From SXOA01 sp046593355 (GTDB lineage: Bacteria > Planctomycetota > Planctomycetia > Pirellulales > Pirellulaceae): a stretch of 64,000 bases of DNA. Made by a program: the position numbers and the translations under genes. The first letter of the stretch is position 1; each line of letters starts with the position of its first letter. This document shows, piece by piece, positions 60,101 through 64,000 of the stretch. The DNA lies in the NCBI GenBank assembly GCA_046593355.1, contig JBKJNY010000109.1:62001-126000 (forward strand), read 5' to 3'. Below the pieces are notes generated by a model. It made no database searches, was not told the DNA's origin, and saw nothing but the letters and a program-made list of their open reading frames with translations.

Positions 60101-60261
60101 AGCACCTGCAGCAATACAAAGCTGACCCCGCAGCCGCCGACAAGCTCCTCGCCGTCGGCGAATCAAAGACGCCGGACGACCTCGACAAAACCGAACTCGC
60201 CGCTTGGACCAGCATCGCCCGCGTGCTGCTGAATTTGCACGAGACAATTACGAGGAACTAG
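57196..60261 (+). CDS. PSD1 and planctomycete cytochrome C domain protein (DUF1549/DUF1553)
   Basis: A 1021-residue exported protein. After a signal peptide (about 1-22) comes the planctomycete cytochrome C domain with CYACHGPDEAERKG (a canonical CxxCH). DUF1549 follows (DIDRFILAPLEEAGLHPS, LLRRLSFDLTGLPPTPQQL, WLDVVRYADTAGYHSDNHRD, GCCECHNHKFDPYTQKDFYS). A central insertion of about 350 residues includes a beta-sandwich carbohydrate-binding-like part (TGWAVSGHEKAANYAAAFT). DUF1553 (NPLTSRVFVNRLWKLTFGRG) closes the protein. Together with the DUF1501 gene downstream it forms the usual planctomycete pair, believed to act in periplasmic polysaccharide use. An Uma2 gene separates them. Confidence 0.93.
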   Translation: MRLFSCVLILAGLVAVSSAAAAEKKISFSRYIKPILAGKCYACHGPDEAERKGEFRLDVREVALEKHVFKPGNSKESELILRVTSTDPEMKMPPVTSKKPALSELEIDLIRKWIDQGAEYDKHWSYLKPIRAPQPQVKNAAWPAGDIDRFILAPLEEAGLHPSPEADKRTLLRRLSFDLTGLPPTPQQLAEFEADASPQAYEKVVDRLLAEPQYGERMAMYWLDVVRYADTAGYHSDNHRDIASFRDYVIGAFNQNKPFDLFTQEQLAGDLFPQATTEQRIASGYNKLLQTTEEGGAQPKEYAAKYAADRVRNTSVIWLAGTMGCCECHNHKFDPYTQKDFYSFAAFFADVSEKAVGRQDQTKIPTLEQEQRIAAIDAELIGLKVKLDTQTPELDAALAKWEAAAKEELAKNVSAWTPIKPETAESQGGSKLETKDDLSVISTGENPAQDTYTVTLSTDKEKLTGIRLEALTDESFGNKSLSRGNGNFVLTGFEVQAASFGGEEKPVKLSAAEADFSQATFPIANAIDDKANTGWAVSGHEKAANYAAAFTFAAPIPGGPGTKVVVKMQHQSQFPQHNIGRFRLSLTTAAKPSLSETGLPADIVEIVKADAAGRNDAQKQKLAAYHRGIAPELADARGQVAKLEAEKKSIVDAAPQTLVSMAAAPRTMRILPRGNWLDDSGQEVFPAVPEFLTSVVAAPQPAENQQRLTRLDFARWTTSRDNPLTSRVFVNRLWKLTFGRGISRSLEDFGTQGEYPTHPELLDWLAVDFMESGWDVKRLVKIMVMSKAYRQSSLVSQELKEKDPLNNLFARQDRFRLDAELVRDNALALSGLLTKKIGGPSVKPYQPAGYWQYLNFPTREWMNDHGDDLYRRGLYTYWQRTFLNPSLLAFDAPSREECTVNRPRSNTPQQALVLLNDPTYVEAARALAVRIVKDGGGDTGKRLEFAFREVLTRSPRENELKVLVPLYEKHLQQYKADPAAADKLLAVGESKTPDDLDKTELAAWTSIARVLLNLHETITRN

Positions 60262-60273
60262 AGTAGAAGAATA

Positions 60274-60327
60274 GTAGTCCGCTCACTCCGTGAGCGGACA
60301 TTCCGGCACACGGAGTGTGCGGGCTAC
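60274..60327. repeat. Paired-hairpin element (TCC/GGA triloop family)
   Basis: It is bounded by GTAG and CTAC. CCGCTCAC-TCC-GTGAGCGG (60279-60297) is perfect. CCGGCACAC-GGA-GTGTGCGGG (60303-60323) has one mismatch. It resembles the copy at 51237-51305 with the middle shortened and lies 12 bases after the DUF1553-gene stop. Confidence 0.88.
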
Positions 60328-60340
60328 ATTGGAGAACGCC

Positions 60341-60979
60341 ATGAACGCTCCGCATCCCCTGGTCTTGTCCACGCGAAAGCAACGACTGGAATTTGGCTCG
60401 GCCGGGGTCATGATGACGCCTGAAGAGTTTGAAAAGATCGAATTTGAATCTGTGGACTCTCGGTATCGCTATGAACTAATCAACGGAGTTGTTGTCGTCT
60501 CTCCTCCTCCTTCCGATGGCGAAGCCAATCCCAACGGCGAGCTAGAGCACTTGCTCCGGCAGTACAAGTACCATCACCGCCAGGGCAAGTGTCTCGATGA
60601 CACGATGTTTGAACGCGATGTGCGCACCCACGTTGGCATTCGGCGTGTCGATCGAGCCATTTGGATCGGCTTCGGGAGGCGGATTCGGTCCAAGCGAGAT
60701 TTGCCCACAATCCTCGTGGAGTTCGTTGGTCCCGGCAAACGAGCTTTTCTTCGCGATTATGAAGAAAAACGCGACGAATACCTGGAACTGGGGGCGAAGG
60801 AGTACTGGGTAATCGACCGTTTCCGAAAAACCATGACGGTTTATTTCCAGCCCCCGGCCAAATCGGCGAAGCGCGTCATCGCCGAAAACGAAACGTACAA
60901 AACACCCCTCCTGCCCGGGTTCAAGTTGCCTTTGAAACGGCTCCTCGACCTGGCAATCGACGATGAGGACGACGAATAG
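60341..60979 (+). CDS. Uma2 family endonuclease-like protein
   Basis: A 212-residue member of the Uma2 (DUF820) family, which has a PD-(D/E)xK nuclease fold. It starts at ATG 60341 with GGAG seven bases upstream. Family elements are MTPEEFEKIEFESVDSRYRYELINGVVV, then VDRAIWIGFG, ILVEFVGPGKRA, and DEYLELGAKEYWVIDRFRKTM. The catalytic acidic/Lys set appears as an Asp in RRVDRAIW, a Glu in ILVEFV and a Lys soon after. Uma2 proteins are very numerous in planctomycetes and cyanobacteria and mostly uncharacterised. It is inserted between the DUF1553 and DUF1501 genes, right behind a hairpin repeat. Confidence 0.88.
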   Translation: MNAPHPLVLSTRKQRLEFGSAGVMMTPEEFEKIEFESVDSRYRYELINGVVVVSPPPSDGEANPNGELEHLLRQYKYHHRQGKCLDDTMFERDVRTHVGIRRVDRAIWIGFGRRIRSKRDLPTILVEFVGPGKRAFLRDYEEKRDEYLELGAKEYWVIDRFRKTMTVYFQPPAKSAKRVIAENETYKTPLLPGFKLPLKRLLDLAIDDEDDE

Positions 60980-61026
60980 AAAAATGCGTTTCTCGCTGGC
61001 ACTCATTCCATCATCCCCTTACCGAT

Positions 61027-62484
61027 ATGTCCTACCCTCTCTTCCCCGCCCGCACCCCCGCTTCCCTTCCCCGCCGCGCCTTCCTCGGCCGCGCCGCCAG
61101 CGGCATCGGCGCGACGGCACTTGCCGCCATGCTCGGGCAGGCGACAAGTCAGCGACTGCTCCTGGGCGCGGATTCTAATGCTGCGCCGCAGTCTCGCGGC
61201 ATCATCAATCCTTTCCACCTCGCCCCCAAGGCCAAGCGGGTCATCATCCTCACCATGGCCGGCGGACCGAGCCACCTCGAAACCTTCGACTACAAGCCCA
61301 AGCTGGCCGAGATGCACGGCCAGCCGATGCCGGAGTCGTTCACCAAGGGGCAGCCGATTGCCCAGTTGCAAGGGGCCAAGCTGAATTGCTTCGGGCCCCA
61401 GCACCCGTTCAAGAAATTCGGCAAGTCCGGCCAGCAGATTGCGGAGATCTTTCCAAAGATCGGCGAAATCGCCGACGATATCTGCATTGTCAACTCCCTT
61501 CGCACCCAGGCCATCAACCACGACCCGGCTCACACCTATTTCAACACGGGCACCACGATTTCCGGTCGGCCGGCGTTCGGTTCCTGGATGACCTACGGCC
61601 TCGGGGCGGAGACCGATAATCTCCCCGGCTTTGTCGTGCTCACCTCCACCGGCAAATTCGGCCAGGCCCAGCCCATCGCCAGCCGCCAGTGGCACAGCGG
61701 CTTCCTCCCCAGCCGGTATCAGGGCGTGGAGCTGCGGAGCAAAGGAGACCCCGTGCTGTACGTCAACCGCCCCGCCGGCGTCTCTCTCGAGCAGCAGCAG
61801 GAAATCGTGGCCAGCGCCGCCACGCTCAATCGCCTGGAGAACGAAGCGGTGGACGACCCGGAAATCGCCACCCGCATCGCCCAGTACGAGCTGGCGTTCA
61901 AGATGCAGACCAGCGTCCCCGACCTGATGGACGTTTCCGCCGAGCCGCAAAACGTGCTCGACCTCTACGGCACCAAGGGCTCCGACGGCACGTTCGCCGC
62001 CAACTGCCTGCTCGCCCGCCGCCTGGCGGAACGGGGAGTGCGGTTCATCCAGCTTTACCACCGCGACTGGGACCATCATGGCAGCGTCAAGGAGCACGTC
62101 GCCGGCACCGCCAAGGAGGTGGACCAGGGGTGTTACGCCCTGATCACCGACCTGAAGAACCGCGGCATGCTCAAGGACACGTTGATCCTCTGGCACGGCG
62201 AATTCGGCCGCACGCCGATGGCCCAAGGGAACGGCCGCGATCACCACATCAAGGGCTTCTCCTGCTGGCTTTGTGGCGGCGGCATCAAGGGGGGCCAGAC
62301 CTGGGGCGCGACCGACGACCTGGGCTACAACGCCGTGGAAAACATCGTCGAAGTCAACGACCTCCACGCCACCATGCTCGGCCTCCTCGGCATCGACCAC
62401 GAGCGCCTCATCTACCGCTTCCAGGGCCGCGACTTCCGGCTGACCGACGTGGCGGGCAAGGTTGTCAAGGAGCTGCTGGCGTAA
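61027..62484 (+). CDS. DUF1501 domain protein, Tat-exported
   Basis: A 485-residue protein with a twin-arginine signal (SLPRRAFLGRAASGIGATAL). Its body has the alkaline-phosphatase/sulfatase-like DUF1501 fold: VIILTMAGGPSHLETFDYKP, NSLRTQAINHDPAHTYFNTG, RFIQLYHRDWDHHGSVKEH, LILWHGEFGRTPMAQGNGRDHH and the C-terminal LLGIDHERLIYRFQGRDFRLTD. The residues that bind metals in the superfamily (Asp/His in WDHH, GRDHH) are kept, but the sulfatase Cys/Ser motif is absent. It is the expected partner of the PSD1-type gene 760 bp upstream and probably forms a unit with it despite the Uma2 gene between. Confidence 0.94.
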   Translation: MSYPLFPARTPASLPRRAFLGRAASGIGATALAAMLGQATSQRLLLGADSNAAPQSRGIINPFHLAPKAKRVIILTMAGGPSHLETFDYKPKLAEMHGQPMPESFTKGQPIAQLQGAKLNCFGPQHPFKKFGKSGQQIAEIFPKIGEIADDICIVNSLRTQAINHDPAHTYFNTGTTISGRPAFGSWMTYGLGAETDNLPGFVVLTSTGKFGQAQPIASRQWHSGFLPSRYQGVELRSKGDPVLYVNRPAGVSLEQQQEIVASAATLNRLENEAVDDPEIATRIAQYELAFKMQTSVPDLMDVSAEPQNVLDLYGTKGSDGTFAANCLLARRLAERGVRFIQLYHRDWDHHGSVKEHVAGTAKEVDQGCYALITDLKNRGMLKDTLILWHGEFGRTPMAQGNGRDHHIKGFSCWLCGGGIKGGQTWGATDDLGYNAVENIVEVNDLHATMLGLLGIDHERLIYRFQGRDFRLTDVAGKVVKELLA

Positions 62485-62623
62485 CTCCCTCGCGCCCATG
62501 GAGAATGAGAATTGAATTTGGCCGTCTTTCCCTGAATGACCTATAGGTCATTGCAACGAAGGCCGCGAATTCGTCACAATCTTCTCTGGGTCGCCGTTTC
62601 GCACATTCTTGAAGGAGAAGTCC

Positions 62624-63742
62624 ATGTCTCTGCTGCTCACCGCATTTTCGGCCGCCACTTCGTCGATCATGGCAGGTCTGGCCGCGGCCAAGCAGGAAAT
62701 GTCCAGCCGGTATCTCACCGCGAATGCCGGCACGCCGCTGGCCGCCTTCGGTTTTCGGGCCACCGCCTTGGCGGCCTCGGGAGCGAGCAACATCGTGGGA
62801 GTCGGGATCGACGAAAAGCACGTCGATGGAGTTCCCACGGGGGTCCAGGCCATCAAGTTCCTGGTCAGATCCAAGGTGGCTCCTTCCAGCCTCTCCAAAG
62901 CCGAGACCATTCCCAAGCAGGTCAACGGCATCCCGACCGATGTGGAGGAGGTCGGGAACATTGTCCCGCAGGGCAAGAAGAAAGCCTCGGCCCGCCGCGC
63001 TGCCGCCGCGCCTCAGGCCGCGGCTATGCCCAACCCGCGGCAGAAACTTCGTCCCGCCCAGCCGGGCAGCTCCGTGGGCTTTGAGATTCCCGGAGGGCAA
63101 TTCGTCATGGCCGGCACGTTTGGCCTGCTGGTCAAGGACAACCAAGGCAACAAATATATCCTCAGCAATAACCATGTCATTGCCGGCGAAAACGGCGTTG
63201 ACGCCGGCGGATCCGTTCGGATCGGTATTCCCGCCGGCTCACCCATTTTTCAGCCGGGCTTTCTCGACGGCGGCAAAGCGGCGACGGACATGGTCGCCAG
63301 TCTGACTCGCTGGATCAAGCTGCGGGCGGACCGCACGGACAACCTGGTGGACGGCGCGATCGCCAGGCTCAAGAGCGTCGGTATCGCCACTCGCAACATC
63401 ATGTTCATCGGCGCGCCGCAAGGCGTGGCCGCCGCGACGGTGGACACCGTGGTGCATAAATTCGGGCGGACCACCTCCTATCGCGCCGGCCGCATCTCCA
63501 GTGTCTCCTTCGATGTCACAATTCCCTACGATGTCGGCAACGTCGTGTTCCAGGACCAGATTGCCATCCGCGGCCTGAGCGGCAAACGGTTCAGCGATTC
63601 CGGCGATTCCGGCTCGGCCATCTTGGAAAGGGCGACCAACAAGGTGGTGGGGCTGCTGTTTGCCGGGGCCACCAACGGCAGCTTGACGTTTGGGAACCAC
63701 ATCAAGGACGTGTTCACGAAACTCAAGGTCAGCCTCGCCTGA
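62624..63742 (+). CDS. Nal1-like trypsin-fold serine protease
   Basis: A 372-residue protein starting at ATG 62624 with AAGGAG six bases upstream. The N-terminal 130 residues contain a small ferredoxin-like domain (GASNIVGVGIDEKHVDGV, AIKFLVRSK, IPKQVNGIPTDVEEVG), then an Ala/Pro/Arg linker. The protease domain has the catalytic His in ILSNNHVIAGENG, Asp in DNLVDGAIARL, and Ser in DSGDSGSAIL. This is the layout of the Nal1/Tequatrovirus-like family rather than DegP: no PDZ and no signal peptide. It is probably cytoplasmic or non-classically exported; substrates are unknown. The next gene repeats the N-terminal pattern. Confidence 0.85.
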   Translation: MSLLLTAFSAATSSIMAGLAAAKQEMSSRYLTANAGTPLAAFGFRATALAASGASNIVGVGIDEKHVDGVPTGVQAIKFLVRSKVAPSSLSKAETIPKQVNGIPTDVEEVGNIVPQGKKKASARRAAAAPQAAAMPNPRQKLRPAQPGSSVGFEIPGGQFVMAGTFGLLVKDNQGNKYILSNNHVIAGENGVDAGGSVRIGIPAGSPIFQPGFLDGGKAATDMVASLTRWIKLRADRTDNLVDGAIARLKSVGIATRNIMFIGAPQGVAAATVDTVVHKFGRTTSYRAGRISSVSFDVTIPYDVGNVVFQDQIAIRGLSGKRFSDSGDSGSAILERATNKVVGLLFAGATNGSLTFGNHIKDVFTKLKVSLA

Positions 63743-63814
63743 ATGGAGTGCCGGGGGTAAAATAAGCGGGGTGACTGACGCCTCGCGGAATTCTGCATTG
63801 CGTAGGAGTCTTCC

Positions 63815-64000
63815 ATGGCTACCGTCGACAAGCTTCGCGAAATCAAGCGCCGCCACTCCGCCGCGCTGCTGCAAATGCCGGGCGTCTGCGGCGTGGACAT
63901 CGACGAATCCGCCCCCGGCGGCCCCGCCATCACGGTCCATCTAGAGTCCGACACCAAGCAAATTCGCAGCACCCTTCCCAAAGACCTCGAAGGGGAGCCG
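63815..64000 (+). CDS. 5' end of a gene with the same N-terminal domain as the protease
   Basis: The frame opens at ATG 63815 with GGAG eight bases upstream and runs off the window after 62 codons. It begins MATVDKLREIKRRHSAALL and continues MPGVCGVDIDESAPGGPAITV, LESDTKQIRSTLPKDLEG. The order GVxGVDIDE - strand - LPxxLEG parallels IVGVGIDEKH - IKFLVRS - IPKQVNGIP in the preceding protease. The product may therefore be a second protease or an accessory protein. The remainder lies outside the window. Confidence 0.75.
   Translation, partial: MATVDKLREIKRRHSAALLQMPGVCGVDIDESAPGGPAITVHLESDTKQIRSTLPKDLEGEP

Noticed and set aside
61003..62499. 498-residue open frame on the minus strand
   Set aside because: Antisense to the DUF1501 gene, which has a Tat signal and all motifs.

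Overview
The window reads as a GC-rich chromosome segment of a planctomycete. The family content points to a Pirellulales-like member, but I cannot fix the order. The evidence is the set of protein families that cluster in that phylum: two DUF1549/DUF1553 (PSD1-type) proteins with an N-terminal heme-like motif, a DUF1501 protein, a PVC-type CxxCH beta-propeller/HEAT protein, a SUMF1-fold protein, an Uma2 nuclease, and Tat-exported sugar isomerase-like proteins. Genes are dense, both strands are used, and operons are short. I found no rRNA, no CRISPR array and no prophage.

Layout. 0-4.4 kb: a SUMF1-fold gene broken by a 71-bp duplication-type insertion, then a RAYT (Y1/HUH) transposase between 23-bp inverted repeats, then a palindrome-rich spacer. 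4.4-13.4 kb (all minus): a primary-type sigma factor, a 1186-residue membrane protein of unknown role, an SDR reductase, a HEAT/PDZ protein and an unknown protein. 13.9-21 kb: an ABC exporter, a DUF1549/DUF1553 protein, a GT2-like protein, HisI and RidA. 21.3-24.4 kb: a CPBP protease translationally coupled to an SSS symporter, then tRNA-Leu(CAG). 24.7-32.6 kb: a LysR regulator and gltB/gltD, with a small PIN-toxin/antitoxin pair wedged between gltB and gltD; the toxin carries an in-frame amber codon. 32.6-36.3 kb: SpoVG with an internal zinc ribbon, IspE, two small membrane proteins and a second CPBP protease. 36.8-42.6 kb: an RND/MMPL exporter, small charged proteins, an Lgt-like protein and a DUF4258 gene pair. 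42.6-48 kb: a Tes-like radical SAM protein coupled to a membrane protein, tRNA-Ser(GGA), a COG2509-type flavoprotein and a deoxyhypusine-synthase-like protein. 48-53.3 kb: an unknown protein, a GIDE/ankyrin membrane protein, and a possible catabolic set (Tat-exported isomerase-like protein, HpcH/HpaI aldolase, Tm-1/UPF0261). 53.4-64 kb: the PVC-type heme protein, MoaB, DUF1553 protein, Uma2, DUF1501, a Nal1-like serine protease, and the start of a further gene that shares that protease's N-terminal pattern.

The strongest structure not explained by genes is a dispersed family of short paired hairpins. The best copies have a TCC triloop in the first hairpin and a GGA triloop in the second, and begin and end with GTAG/CTAC or a similar inverted pair. 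They are seen at 6.3, 51.2, 52.1, 53.4 and 60.3 kb, with variant or degenerate relatives at 10.7, 21.3, 24.2 and 48.0 kb. They usually abut stop codons. One variant lies in frame inside the SDR gene, and one supplies the TAG stop codon of both convergent neighbours. A second family of paired 27-bp arms (20.5 and 46.8 kb) encodes the tail of HisI. Together with the RAYT gene these describe an active short-repeat ecology in this genome.
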